A DNA stretch of 64,000 nt from Thiocystis violacea (GCF_016583565.1 NZ_NRRF01000001.1:1-64000); one strand, 5' to 3'. Counted from the stretch's first letter, positions 47,102-56,423 are shown. Numbers and translations: made by a program. Notes: generated by a model not told the origin, from the sequence alone.

Positions 47102-47437
47102 CTACCAGGGGCGGTATTCCAGGCCGGGCAGAGCCTCGCGATCGAAGACCGCGGGCAGCGCCATCATCAGCGCTCTCAGCTCGTCGAGCCCGAGAAAGCG
47201 CCCGTAGGATGCCTTGGCGGCATCGATGGGTAGCTCAACCCAATAGCGCTGGGACTGCGGCTCGAAGAGGATCTGCAGGGTGTTCTCTTGGGCATCGATG
47301 ATGCCCAGATAGTCATCCTCGCTTTGCAGCCGAGGCAGAAGCTGCTCGCAGATCGCGCGCGCGCTCATTTCAACGGCGCTCGCCGAGGAAATCGACTCGC
47401 CGGATCGATCGAAGAGATAGAAGACACGATAGTGCAT
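47102..47437 (-). CDS. Hypothetical protein, 111 aa
   Basis: I do not recognise this protein. It begins MHYRVFYLFDRSGESISSASAVEM and carries LGIIDAQENTLQILFEPQSQRYWVELPID, then GRFLGLDELRALMMALP. The strand-helix alternation and a compact aromatic core suggest a small cytosolic alpha/beta domain. There is no signal peptide. It is on the opposite strand from the two flanking exported and membrane-protein genes and ends 1 nt after the DUF1566 gene stop. Probably a real gene. Confidence 0.65.
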   Translation of the reverse strand: MHYRVFYLFDRSGESISSASAVEMSARAICEQLLPRLQSEDDYLGIIDAQENTLQILFEPQSQRYWVELPIDAAKASYGRFLGLDELRALMMALPAVFDREALPGLEYRPW

Positions 47438-47671
47438 AGCCGAGGGTCATCACTCCATCAAGATCGACGCCGCCGCCATCATGTTATGATTTAGGTCTTG
47501 GGGTGCGGGTGCGATCTGTCCCGAAATCCACCGAAGCGACCGAGTATAACCCCGAACCTGTCTCGGATCATCGTTGAAATGTTCTGATGATCGAACGCCC
47601 GCATCGACCGCGGACTGAGCCACGCACCCTCCCAGGGTTCGAGCGATCCCTCCCCGAGAATCGACCCATCC

Positions 47672-50600
47672 GTGTCTGAACCATCGTTAGCGCAGAACAG
47701 CGAATCGGCCACGCGCCTGTTTCGCTCCCGTGTCTTCAAACCGGCCGAAGGCGTCTTCCTCTTCCACCCGCGCGCCATGGAGCGCCTGATCGAAGAGCAC
47801 CTCGAGACGCTGGGCTACGAAGGCTCGACGCCCACGCTCACCTACTATCTGATGCCCTCTTGCGCCTTCCTGCGCGGGCTGGAGTCCGAAAACCCCGAGG
47901 CGCTCGCCGTGATCGAGGGGCTGAACCTGCCCGATCAGGTCATCCTCTTACCCATGCCGGAGCAGGTGCGCCCGGACGAGGCCAGCCTGACGCGCCTGCT
48001 GAGGGACTATTGGGCAAGGCGCTTCGAGGGCGAGGTCGCGCGCAGCTGGGAAATGGCCCGCAGCGACAACCTTGGCCACACCGGCCTGGATCACAGCGGC
48101 GTGGATCACAGCGGCGTGGACGCCACCCGTTTCGGCGCCGCGGGTCTGCGCGAACGCATCGGCGAGACCGCCTGGAGCGAGGTGCGTGAGGTACTGACGC
48201 GCGACGCCGTCATCCCAGCCGGACTGGACGACGCCACGCTGTGCCGCGGTTTCGTCGCCCTGGTGGCACGCCTGCGTTACTTCAGCCCCGGGGTGCGCGG
48301 CTTCTTCTTCCCAGCCATCCACGACTGGCAGGCCCTGGATCTCTGGCTGGTCGAGAGCGGCTTGGATCTCCCCCCGCCAAGGTCGGGCGGCCGTCTACCC
48401 CAGCTCCTGGAGCGCACCCGTCCGGACCGGCGCTGCGGCCATCCGGCCCAATATGCCGCCCTACCGGCCGCGCTGCCCTACGGCTGCTCGGATCCGGATT
48501 TCCGGGCGGATCAGGGCGCGTCTGTCGCACAGCCGGTAGACCTGGCGCCTGAAGACGCCATCGACCTCGCCGATCTCGCGACCGACCTCGCCGACCGACA
48601 GCCGATCTCCGGCACGGCTCCGGAGGCACGCTGCCTGGCGGCACTCCGGCAGGGATCCCAGCTGCCGCGACAGGACTGGAGGCGGCGCACCGGCGACTGG
48701 TTGATCGGCCTCTTCGCGCCGCTCCTTGAAGTGCTGCTCGGGTTCTCGCTGCTCAGGCTGACCGATCGCTTTCGCCGACGCAGCCGCCCGCCGAAGGCCG
48801 CGCGCGGACTGCGCCTCGAGATCTACCTGCGCCTGTTCAGACACGCCATCCGTCAGGCGCAGCGCGCCGAGCTGCACGACCATTATTCCGCCGCGATCCA
48901 GCACCTAGGCGTCGCCGAGCGGCGCTTCGACGCCATGGGCGAGCCCTGCGCCCCCGATGCGCAACGGGTCCGCGCCATCCTCCGGCAGCGCCGGATCCTC
49001 GCCGAGGATGCGCTCTGCGACCTCCTGGCCGCCAAGTGGAAGCTCGCCCGCGACGATGGACGGGCGCTCACCCGACTGGTCAAGCGGTTGAGCGCCACTG
49101 TCGGCGGCGCACGGCGCATGCGCAACAGGCGCGCCATCCTCAAGGATCTCGAACGGGTCCTTCTGGAGAGCCGAACGACCTACTACCAACTCCGCCCCCT
49201 CGCGTGGCTCTTCACCCTCGGGCGTCAGCACATCCGCCAGATCCTGCCATTCCAGGCAAACCTCAAGGCACTGCGCGCGCTCGATACCAGCCTGGGCCGA
49301 ATGGAGCGCACGGGCTGGCCGTTGGCGGAGCTGGAACAGTCCATCGCGCCCCTGCGGGCGCTGTCCGGGCGCATCACGGATCAACTGGAGCGCCAGCTCA
49401 AGCCGCATCTGAGTCGCGCCCTGCGCGAGGCCGGCTTTACGCCGAGCACCCATCGCGAGGAGGTCGCTTTCCACAAGCTCCTGCTCGAGCTGCTCGACGT
49501 CATTCGCCGCCGGCGGCACCTGAAGTTCACGGACGTCCGCGACCTGGTCGCACGCAATGTGATCCGCTTGCCGGACCTCTCCGTGCGAGAACTCGTCCGC
49601 GGCGACCGCCTTGCCCGCTTCGACCGCAGTGCCGCCCGCGCCCTGCCGGGCGTCTATCGGCGCGGCGAGATCTACATCAAGGGGCTGCAGCAGCTCGGCG
49701 CCCCCTTGTTCGGGACGCCAGTGGGACGCCTGCTCCTGCGCCACCTCATCCTGCCCTTGCTGCTCGCCTTCATCGGGCTCAAGACCCTGGACGTTCTCAT
49801 CAGCCTCTTCGTCGCTCACAAGCACGCGCACCATCTTGCCAACCCCGTACTGATCGTCGCCATCGCCGCGGCCTTCAACGCCATTGCCTACACACGGGCC
49901 GGGCGCTTGGGCGCGCGCGCCTTCCTGCAGGGTCTCTGGTGGGGCCTGCGCCTGCTGCTCTTCGACGGACTGCGGCGAATCGCGCGCTGGCGACCCATCA
50001 GCCGGCTGCTCGAGACCGAGGTCGTGCGCGGACTGGACCGCAATCTGCTCCGACCCTTCCTCATCGGCACGGCGCTCATGCTGCCGGTCATTGGGCTTGC
50101 AAGCCTGATCGAGGGCGAGTGGATCGAGCCGAGCTTCTCGCTCGTCGCCTTGACGCTGGCATTGGGCGTCCTCGTGCGCAACACGCCAGCGGGACGCAGA
50201 TTGCTGGACGACTTGGCCAGCGCCGCGGGGCGCCTGCTGCGCCGCCTCAACCAGACCCTGGTGATCGGCCTCATCCAGGAGCTGATGCAGTTCTTCAAAG
50301 AGCTGACCAGGCGCTTCCAGCAAGGGCTGCACCGCATCGAAGAGCGGCTCAGCCATCATCTGGGCGAGTCCATCCCGCAGCTCCTGATCAAGTCGATCCT
50401 GGTGCCCGTCTGGCGGTTGCTAGAGTCCGTGATCCAGTTCTATGTGACCGTGCTGGTCGAGCCCCAGATCAACCCCATCAAGCACTTTCCCGTGGTCACC
50501 GTCGCGCACAAGATCCTGCTGCCCTTCTTGCCCATGATCACGCGATTCCTGGTCGAGCTGCTCGATCCGGTCGCCCCCAAATGGGTCGCCCTCCCCTTCG

Positions 50601-51292
50601 TCACGCTCACCGTGCTCCTGCTGCCTGGGCTGGGTGGCTTCCTGGTCTGGGAGCTCAAGGAGAACTGGAAGGTCTATGCCGCGAATCACGGCGCCTTGCA
50701 GCCCGAACTCGGACTCGGCCGCGGACTGCGCGCCCTGCGCCGCACCGACCTGCCCGAAGCCCCCCTGGAGCCCGCCATTCTCGGCAGTCACGGCGAAACC
50801 ATGCGCGCCTGTCTCAGGCGCGGCTTCCACAGCGGCACCTTGCCCAAGGCCTTCGACCGCCTGAGGGCCGTTCTACGCACCCAGATCCGCACCGGAACCG
50901 AGGCACCCATGCGTCTGCGAGATGCGCAACGCCACCTCGCCGAGATCGAGCAGACCATCTGCCAATTCTGCGACCGCGAGCTGGGCTATGCGCTGAGGCG
51001 CCGCTGCAAGGATCCCGAGTGCGGCCTGATGCGGATCGAGACCGGGCGCCCTCGCCTGTCGACCGCCTCCTTCGAGCTCACCCTGACGCTCGAAACGGGA
51101 CCGCCCTCCGATGCCGGCAAGCTCCAGCTCTGGCTGCGTCTGTGGCTATTGGAACCAGAACTCCACCTCGAAGCCGAGCTGACCGGCCCGGTCACCAATC
51201 TGGGCGAGAGGTGCCGGGCGCTCATCCAGGAAGACATCGCGGTCTTCAGCGAAAGGGTGGGAGCAACAGTGAAGGAGATCCGGCTGGGATAA
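47672..51292 (+). CDS. Large membrane protein, 1206 aa, unknown function
   Basis: I do not recognise this protein. It starts at the GTG at 47672. The first 340 residues should be cytosolic and include an Asp/Gly/His run with a 15-bp perfect tandem repeat (DHSGV twice, about 140-150). Membrane segments lie at about 343-363, 690-716, 725-740, 793-836 and 980-997. Between 370 and 690 and from 850 to 960 the sequence is very Arg/Leu-rich and helical. The C-terminal 200 residues form a soluble domain with CQFCDRELGYALRRRCKDPECGLM, a CxxC plus Cys pair that could bind zinc. It is followed by about 240 nt with no gene before tRNA-Val. Confidence 0.78.
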   Translation: MSEPSLAQNSESATRLFRSRVFKPAEGVFLFHPRAMERLIEEHLETLGYEGSTPTLTYYLMPSCAFLRGLESENPEALAVIEGLNLPDQVILLPMPEQVRPDEASLTRLLRDYWARRFEGEVARSWEMARSDNLGHTGLDHSGVDHSGVDATRFGAAGLRERIGETAWSEVREVLTRDAVIPAGLDDATLCRGFVALVARLRYFSPGVRGFFFPAIHDWQALDLWLVESGLDLPPPRSGGRLPQLLERTRPDRRCGHPAQYAALPAALPYGCSDPDFRADQGASVAQPVDLAPEDAIDLADLATDLADRQPISGTAPEARCLAALRQGSQLPRQDWRRRTGDWLIGLFAPLLEVLLGFSLLRLTDRFRRRSRPPKAARGLRLEIYLRLFRHAIRQAQRAELHDHYSAAIQHLGVAERRFDAMGEPCAPDAQRVRAILRQRRILAEDALCDLLAAKWKLARDDGRALTRLVKRLSATVGGARRMRNRRAILKDLERVLLESRTTYYQLRPLAWLFTLGRQHIRQILPFQANLKALRALDTSLGRMERTGWPLAELEQSIAPLRALSGRITDQLERQLKPHLSRALREAGFTPSTHREEVAFHKLLLELLDVIRRRRHLKFTDVRDLVARNVIRLPDLSVRELVRGDRLARFDRSAARALPGVYRRGEIYIKGLQQLGAPLFGTPVGRLLLRHLILPLLLAFIGLKTLDVLISLFVAHKHAHHLANPVLIVAIAAAFNAIAYTRAGRLGARAFLQGLWWGLRLLLFDGLRRIARWRPISRLLETEVVRGLDRNLLRPFLIGTALMLPVIGLASLIEGEWIEPSFSLVALTLALGVLVRNTPAGRRLLDDLASAAGRLLRRLNQTLVIGLIQELMQFFKELTRRFQQGLHRIEERLSHHLGESIPQLLIKSILVPVWRLLESVIQFYVTVLVEPQINPIKHFPVVTVAHKILLPFLPMITRFLVELLDPVAPKWVALPFVTLTVLLLPGLGGFLVWELKENWKVYAANHGALQPELGLGRGLRALRRTDLPEAPLEPAILGSHGETMRACLRRGFHSGTLPKAFDRLRAVLRTQIRTGTEAPMRLRDAQRHLAEIEQTICQFCDRELGYALRRRCKDPECGLMRIETGRPRLSTASFELTLTLETGPPSDAGKLQLWLRLWLLEPELHLEAELTGPVTNLGERCRALIQEDIAVFSERVGATVKEIRLG
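48087..48116 (+). repeat. Perfect 15-bp tandem repeat inside the 1206-aa gene
   Basis: TGGATCACAGCGGCG occurs twice in tandem and encodes DHSGV twice, in frame. Confidence 0.8.
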
Positions 51293-51492
51293 GCCGCAAT
51301 CCGAGGGAGCCGTCGGGTAAGCATGACCGCCACTCAGAGGGCGCACCTACGAATGGCGCCCTTCAATCCGGATCCAGCCGTTGAACAGCCTTTCGGGCGA
51401 GTCCGGGTTGATGCCGGGAAAGACTTGAGGCGGCGGCCTGATTCGAGGTCGATGTAAGGTCCGCAATTCGGGTCTGACAGGGACCCAAAACA

Positions 51493-51515
51493 AAAGCCGG
51501 CGCGAGGCCGGCTTT
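51493..51515 (-). terminator. Rho-independent terminator after tRNA-Val
   Basis: AAAGCCGGC at 51493-51501 pairs with GCCGGCTTT at 51507-51515 around a 5-nt loop. Read on the minus strand the stem is followed by TTGTTTTGG, a T-rich tail. It lies 18 nt downstream of the tRNA-Val 3' end, and the plus-strand reading has no comparable T-run. Confidence 0.8.
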
Positions 51516-51533
51516 AGTCTGGAATGATTTTAT

Positions 51534-51608
51534 TGGTGGGCGCAGCAGGGATTGAACCTGCGACCCCTGCCGTGTGAAGGCAGTGCTCTCCCGCTGAGCT
51601 ATGCGCCC
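51534..51608 (-). tRNA. tRNA-Val (anticodon CAC)
   Basis: The 75-nt gene folds as a full cloverleaf: acceptor GGGCGCA/TGCGCCC, D stem GCTC/GAGC, anticodon stem CTGCC/GGCAG around the loop TTCACAC, variable GGGTC, and T stem GCAGG/CCTGC with TTCAATC. The CCA end is encoded. The anticodon CAC reads GUG. A promoter lies at 51623-51652 and a terminator at 51493-51515, so it is a stand-alone transcription unit. Confidence 0.97.
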
Positions 51609-52130
51609 TGATTGGATTTCGAAATATATCTGATCTTGCGTATTCTGGTCAATACTTGCAGCCCCAGAGCGCGCAGCGAATCCGTTCTGGCCAGCCCGAT
51701 CCTGCGGCCGAAGGACGCTCGGGGTATGGGAGGCGCAGGTCGTCGGAGACCAGATGGACCTTGCGCGTTAGCGGCTGAGTCGGCGTGGCGACGATCCCGT
51801 AGGACATCGCGCGGATCACGCCGACTGACCAGGATCGCTTCGTCCTGAGCGGCACTGTTCGGAGCAGTGCGCCATCAGGAGCGGCGGATCACCGGGCACA
51901 AGGTGAATTCCAGAAACGAACGCGCCCATTCTCCAAGGCTCGGAGCCAGGATGATGGGCACGCCCCTAGGAGTACCAGCGCTTCAAACTACTTTGGATCA
52001 CGCGGGCATTGAGCGCTGCTCAAGACGCGGCCTCTCAGGCGGATAAGATCGGGAGAAACAGCCAGGGATACCGAAGCGGAAAACGAGCCTAACGCGCCAA
52101 GAACGACGGCGCTGGTGGAGTTGCCTCGAC
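51609..52130. other. Intergenic region, no convincing gene
   Basis: Apart from the tRNA promoter at its left end, this 522-nt stretch has only short readings with no recognised domain. In E. coli lapA-lapB follow ihfB at this place; here they are missing. I see no transposase remnant I could defend. Confidence 0.55.
51623..51652 (-). promoter_or_regulatory. Sigma70-type promoter for tRNA-Val
   Basis: On the minus strand, TTGACC (complement of 51647-51652) and TATATT (complement of 51623-51628) are spaced by 18 nt. The -10 lies about 15 nt upstream of the mature tRNA 5' end, the normal position for a short tRNA leader. Confidence 0.75.
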
Positions 52131-52499
52131 TCAACGAGCGGCAGCGACCTGGACGTTGTCGTGGATCTCTTCGTCGTCATCGTCGTCGCCGGCCAGATCG
52201 GTTTGGGCCGACCCTTGGAAGGCTTCGTTGACTCGATCCCTGAGTTCTTTGCCCGGCTTGAAGTGCGGGACGTACTTGCCAGCCAGCGCGACGGAGTCGC
52301 CTGTCTTGGGGTTCCGACCGATGCGTGGCGGACGGTAGTGCAGCGAAAAGCTCCCGAATCCACGGATCTCAATCCGTTCGCCGGACGCGAGCGCCGTGCT
52401 CATGCGCTCGAGGATCTTTCTGACAGCCTCTTCGACATCTTTGTAGGCAAGATGATCCTGCTCAGCGGCCAGAATGTCGATCAGCTCCGATTTCGTCAT
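52131..52499 (-). CDS. ihfB: Integration host factor subunit beta
   Basis: IHF-beta pairs with IHF-alpha to bend DNA at specific sites. The protein has [59 protein letters not shown] (beta-arm with the intercalating Pro in RNPKTG) and [15 protein letters not shown]. The core is about 95 residues, as usual, but here a C-terminal tail of about 27 residues follows, including DDDDDEE. The total of 122 is longer than typical IHF-beta. The ATG at 52499 is preferred over that at 52505 because AGGAG lies 9 nt before it. It follows rpsA, the gammaproteobacterial order. Confidence 0.95.
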   Translation of the reverse strand: MTKSELIDILAAEQDHLAYKDVEEAVRKILERMSTALASGERIEIRGFGSFSLHYRPPRIGRNPKTGDSVALAGKYVPHFKPGKELRDRVNEAFQGSAQTDLAGDDDDDEEIHDNVQVAAAR

Positions 52500-52577
52500 A
52501 GTCATCGACTCCTGGAAAAAACCGGCGGGAACCCGGCGCTTGGCCAGGTCCCGCGTCCTCATGACGTCAGGCGGTCA

Positions 52578-54260
52578 TCAATTCCCGCGCTGAGCCTCTT
52601 CCATCTGCTCCTTGAGAATGTCGCCGAGGGTCGCCGTGCCGCTCGCCGCGTCACGCGAATAGCCCTTGATGGCCGACTGCTCCTCCTCGTGGTCCTTGGC
52701 CTTCATGGACAGCGACAGCGTGCGGTTCTTGCGGTCGACGCCCATGAACTTGGCCTCGATCTCCTCGCCAGCCTTGAGGACCGAGCGTGCGTCTTCAATG
52801 CGGTCGCGCGAGATCTCGGAGGCGCGCAGATAGCCCTCGACGCCGTCGCCCAGGGTGACCGTCGCGCCCTTGGCGTCCACCTCGGCGATCACGCCGGTCA
52901 CGATGCTGCCCTTGTCATGCAGGGCAACGAAGCTGGAGAAGGGATCCTTGTCGAGCTGCTTGACACCCAGGGAGATGCGCTCGCGCTCCGGATCGACGGA
53001 GAGCACCACGGTCTCCAGCTCGTCGCCCTTCTTGTAGCGGCGCAGCGCCTGCTCGCCGGCCTCGTCCCAGGAGATGTCGGAGAGGTGAACCAGACCGTCG
53101 ATGCCGCCGTCCAGACCGATGAAGATACCAAAGTCGGTGATCGACTTGATCTTGCCGGAGACGTGATCGCCCTTCTTGTGGGTCGTGGAGAATTCGTCCC
53201 AGGGGTTCATGGCGCACTGCTTGATGCCGAGCGAGATGCGGCGACGCTCCTCGTCGATATCCAGCACCATGACCTCGACCTCGTCGCCGAGCGCGACGAC
53301 CTTGCTCGGGTGGATGTTCTTGTTGGTCCAGTCCATCTCGGAGACGTGGACCAGACCCTCGACACCCTCTTCGATCTCGACGAAGCAGCCGTAGTCGGCG
53401 ATGTTGGTGACCTTACCGAAGACACGGGTGCTCTCCGGATAACGGCGCGAGATGTTGACCCAGGGATCCTCGCCCATCTGCTTGAGGCCGAGGGAGACGC
53501 GCTGACGCTCGCGGTCGAACTTGAGCACCTTGATGCTGATCTCGTCGCCGATCTCGACGACTTCCGAGGGATGCTTGACGCGACGCCAGGCCATGTCGGT
53601 GATGTGCAGCAGGCCGTCGATGCCGCCCAGATCCAGGAAGGCGCCGTAGTCGGTGAGGTTCTTGACCACACCCTTGACTTCCATGCCCTCTTCCAGGTTC
53701 TTGAGGAGTTGCTCGCGCTCGGCGCTGTACTCTTCTTCCACCACGGCGCGGCGGGAGACGACCACGTTGTTGCGCTTGCGGTCGAGCTTGATGACCTTGA
53801 ATTCCTGCTCCTTGCCTTCGAGGTAGGTGGTGTCGCGCACCGGGCGGACATCGACCAGGGAGCCAGGCAGGAAGGCGCGCACGGTGCCGAGATCGACGGT
53901 GAAGCCGCCCTTGACCTTGCCATTGATCATGCCCTTGACGGTATCGGCATTCTCGAAGGCCTTCTCCAGATAATCCCACGCGGCGAAGCGCTTTGCCTTC
54001 TCGCGGGACAGCCGGGTCACGCCAAAGCCGTCCTCGACGGCATCCAGGGCCACTTCCACTTCATCGCCGACGGCCACTTCCAGCTCGCCTTCCGGACTGA
54101 TGAACTGCACGCGCGGGATGATGCCTTCGGACTTGAGTCCGGCATTGATCACGACGTTATCGGCGGTGATCTCGATCACGGTTCCGACGACAATGGTCCC
54201 CGGCTGCAGCTGGGTGGTATTCAGACTTTGTTCAAAGAGTTCGGCAAAGCTTTCGGTCAT
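52578..54260 (-). CDS. rpsA: 30S ribosomal protein S1
   Basis: S1 recruits mRNA to the small subunit. The 560-residue protein has six S1 repeats. The first starts near [29 protein letters not shown]. The later ones have the consensus [40 protein letters not shown] and [20 protein letters not shown]. The length matches gammaproteobacterial S1. I use ATG at 54260 ([13 protein letters not shown]) rather than TTG at 54269, since the standard protein begins there. It lies after cmk, with a terminator-like hairpin between. Confidence 0.97.
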   Translation of the reverse strand: MTESFAELFEQSLNTTQLQPGTIVVGTVIEITADNVVINAGLKSEGIIPRVQFISPEGELEVAVGDEVEVALDAVEDGFGVTRLSREKAKRFAAWDYLEKAFENADTVKGMINGKVKGGFTVDLGTVRAFLPGSLVDVRPVRDTTYLEGKEQEFKVIKLDRKRNNVVVSRRAVVEEEYSAEREQLLKNLEEGMEVKGVVKNLTDYGAFLDLGGIDGLLHITDMAWRRVKHPSEVVEIGDEISIKVLKFDRERQRVSLGLKQMGEDPWVNISRRYPESTRVFGKVTNIADYGCFVEIEEGVEGLVHVSEMDWTNKNIHPSKVVALGDEVEVMVLDIDEERRRISLGIKQCAMNPWDEFSTTHKKGDHVSGKIKSITDFGIFIGLDGGIDGLVHLSDISWDEAGEQALRRYKKGDELETVVLSVDPERERISLGVKQLDKDPFSSFVALHDKGSIVTGVIAEVDAKGATVTLGDGVEGYLRASEISRDRIEDARSVLKAGEEIEAKFMGVDRKNRTLSLSMKAKDHEEEQSAIKGYSRDAASGTATLGDILKEQMEEAQRGN

Positions 54261-54331
54261 GAGATCCAATTATCCTGAGAGCGGCGCGCTATCCCGCCCC
54301 ATCCGGAGCGAGGGGTTTTAATGAAAGAAAA

Positions 54332-54354
54332 GGTCGGAGCATTCTGCACCGACC
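54332..54354 (-). terminator. Rho-independent terminator-like hairpin between cmk and rpsA
   Basis: On the minus strand GGTCGG pairs with CCGACC, with an inner GCA/TGC pairing around GAA. It is followed directly by TTTTCTTTCATT. It lies 73 nt after the cmk stop and about 72 nt before rpsA, so it could end aroA-cmk transcription or act as an attenuator. Confidence 0.65.
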
Positions 54355-54426
54355 CCCTAATGAATCAGGCGTACCCGGTCGGCCACCCCGTGGTGTGCGC
54401 GGCCATGGGATAGGCCCCAGCAGTTC

Positions 54427-55095
54427 CTAGGCGACCAGCCCCGGGAAGACGCGCCTCACCTCTTCCAAGACCCGGTCAAACACTTCAGCGATGGACATCC
54501 GCGAGGAATCCACCAAAACGGCATCCTCGGCAGCACACAAGGGCGCGACCGGCCGGGAGCGATCACGCGCGTCCCGTTCACGGATGTCCGTTATAAGTCG
54601 CGGGAGGTTAGCATCCAATCCCTTTTCTTTCAACTGTTTATACCGACGGTCTGCGCGGATTTCGGGACTTGCGTCGAGAAAGATCTTCAAAGGGGCCTGA
54701 GTAAAGACCACGGTACCCATGTCGCGGCCGTCGGCGACCAATCCTGGCGGGCGCGCCATCTTGCGCTGCCACTCGAGCAGTACGGCGCGCACCGGCGGAT
54801 GAGCGGCGGCTCGCGACGCCGCGGCTCCGGCCTCTTCGGTCCGGATGGCCTCGCTCACGTCCTCGCCATCCAGCAGCACCTGGCCCGCGGAGAAACTCAG
54901 CGGCAGTACCTCGGCCAACTGCGTCAGAGCCTGCTCGTCGTCTAGCGCCAGGCCGCGCCGCTGAGCGGCGAGACCGAGGACGCGATAGATGGCGCCGCTA
55001 TCGAGCATGTGCCAGCCCAACCGCTCGGCCACCAGCGCCGTGATGGTGCCCTTGCCGGTTCCGGAAGGCCCATCGATGGTAATGACCGGGGTCAC
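54427..55095 (-). CDS. cmk: Cytidylate kinase
   Basis: Cmk phosphorylates CMP and dCMP with ATP. The 222-residue protein has ITIDGPSGTGKGTITALVAERL (P-loop), LDSGAIYRVLGLAA, VADGRDMGTVVF and the lid RYKQLKEKGLDANLPRLITDIRERDARDRSR. The GTG at 55095 overlaps the aroA stop (GTGA), which points to translational coupling. rpsA comes next, in the order found across gammaproteobacteria. Confidence 0.97.
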   Translation of the reverse strand: MTPVITIDGPSGTGKGTITALVAERLGWHMLDSGAIYRVLGLAAQRRGLALDDEQALTQLAEVLPLSFSAGQVLLDGEDVSEAIRTEEAGAAASRAAAHPPVRAVLLEWQRKMARPPGLVADGRDMGTVVFTQAPLKIFLDASPEIRADRRYKQLKEKGLDANLPRLITDIRERDARDRSRPVAPLCAAEDAVLVDSSRMSIAEVFDRVLEEVRRVFPGLVA

Positions 55096-56423
55096 GCCGC
55101 CTGCTCCTGAATCTTCAGGCCGGCCTGTGCCGCCAGCCCGGGGAATCCGGGGAAGGAGGTCTCCACGTTGGCGCAGTCATGCACCTCGATCGGCCCCTCC
55201 GCCCTGAGCCCGGCCATCGCGAACGACATCGCGATCCGGTGATCGCCTTGCGCATGGATGGACCCGCCGTCCGTGGAGCCGATCTGCCCGCCGAGGATGC
55301 GAATGCCGTCTGGGCGCGGCTCGGCCTGGATCCCGAGCTGCACCAATCCGTCAGCCATGACCTGGATGCGGTCGCTCTCCTTGACGCGCAGCTCCTCCGC
55401 GCCGGTGAGGATGGTCTCGCCCTCGGCACAGGCGGCGGCGATGAAGATGGCCGGGAACTCGTCGATCGCGAGCGGGACCTGATCGACCGGGATGTGGATA
55501 CCGCGCAGCCGCGCCGCCTTGACGCGAATGTCCGCCACCGGCTCCCCGCCAGCGGTGCGGCGGTCGATCAGCTCGATGTTCGCGCCCATTCCGCGCAGGA
55601 TGTTGATGATGCCGACGCGGGTCGGGTTGATCCCGACGTTCTCCAGCAGCAGATCCGAACCCGGGGCGATGCTGGCGCCCACCATGAAGAAGGCCGCCGA
55701 CGAGATGTCCGCGGGGATGTTCAGCCGGCAGCCCAACAGTCGCCCGCCGCCCGTCAGACAGACGCGCGCACCCGCGCGGCGCACCGAGTAGCCGAAGGCG
55801 GTCAACATGCGCTCGGTATGATCGCGGGTCGGCGCCGTCTCGATGATGCAGGTCTCGCCCTGGGCGTAAAGCCCGGCCAGCATGAGGCAGGACTTCACCT
55901 GAGCGCTGGCCATCGGCAGAGGGTATTCGATCCCCCTGAGCCCGGAGACAGGCTCGACCCGCAGCGGTGCGGTGCCGTCCGCGGTCGTCAGGATCTGCGC
56001 CCCCATCTGCGCGAGCGGCGCCGTCACCCGGCGCATCGGCCGGCGCGTGAGGGATTCGTCGCCAATGAGGGTGCTCGGGAAGGTCTGCCCCGCGAGCAGG
56101 CCCGCTAGGAGCCGCATGGCGGTGCCGGAATTGCCCATGTCCAGAGGACCTTCGGACTGCGTCAGCCCGCGCAGCCCCACGCCGTGGACGCTGAGCTCAC
56201 CCTGCGTCGGACCCTCGATCTCGACGCCCATCCGCCGAAAGGCAGCCAAGGTCGCGAGCGCGTCGGCACCCTCGAGAAAGCCGCTGATGCGTGTCACGCC
56301 ATCGGCAATGGCGGAGAGCATGATGGAGCGATGAGAGATCGACTTGTCGCCAGGCACGCGAAGACGCCCTTCAAAGACGCCGCCGGGGGCGATGAGATAT
56401 CTAAGGTTGGTTGTTGGGTCCAA
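55092..56423 (-). CDS. aroA: 3-phosphoshikimate 1-carboxyvinyltransferase (EPSP synthase)
   Basis: AroA joins PEP and shikimate-3-phosphate in aromatic amino acid synthesis and is the glyphosate target. The 443-residue protein has RVPGDKSISHRSIMLSA, GNSGTAMRLLAGLLAG, SLTRRPMRRVTAPL, ISSAAFFMVGASI, IDEFPAIFIAAA and EELRVKESDRIQVMADGL. I place the start at the TTG at 56423, since GGAG lies 5 nt before it and the next residues (MDPTTNLRYLIAPGG) lead straight into the conserved fold. The frame remains open for 59 more codons upstream without a homologous reading. Confidence 0.95.
   Translation of the reverse strand: MDPTTNLRYLIAPGGVFEGRLRVPGDKSISHRSIMLSAIADGVTRISGFLEGADALATLAAFRRMGVEIEGPTQGELSVHGVGLRGLTQSEGPLDMGNSGTAMRLLAGLLAGQTFPSTLIGDESLTRRPMRRVTAPLAQMGAQILTTADGTAPLRVEPVSGLRGIEYPLPMASAQVKSCLMLAGLYAQGETCIIETAPTRDHTERMLTAFGYSVRRAGARVCLTGGGRLLGCRLNIPADISSAAFFMVGASIAPGSDLLLENVGINPTRVGIINILRGMGANIELIDRRTAGGEPVADIRVKAARLRGIHIPVDQVPLAIDEFPAIFIAAACAEGETILTGAEELRVKESDRIQVMADGLVQLGIQAEPRPDGIRILGGQIGSTDGGSIHAQGDHRIAMSFAMAGLRAEGPIEVHDCANVETSFPGFPGLAAQAGLKIQEQAA

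Noticed and set aside
51649..51855. Short minus-strand open frame ending in a Trp/Cys-rich tail, possible transposase remnant
   Set aside because: I see no conserved motif, inverted repeats or flanking duplication. It is too short to support any call.
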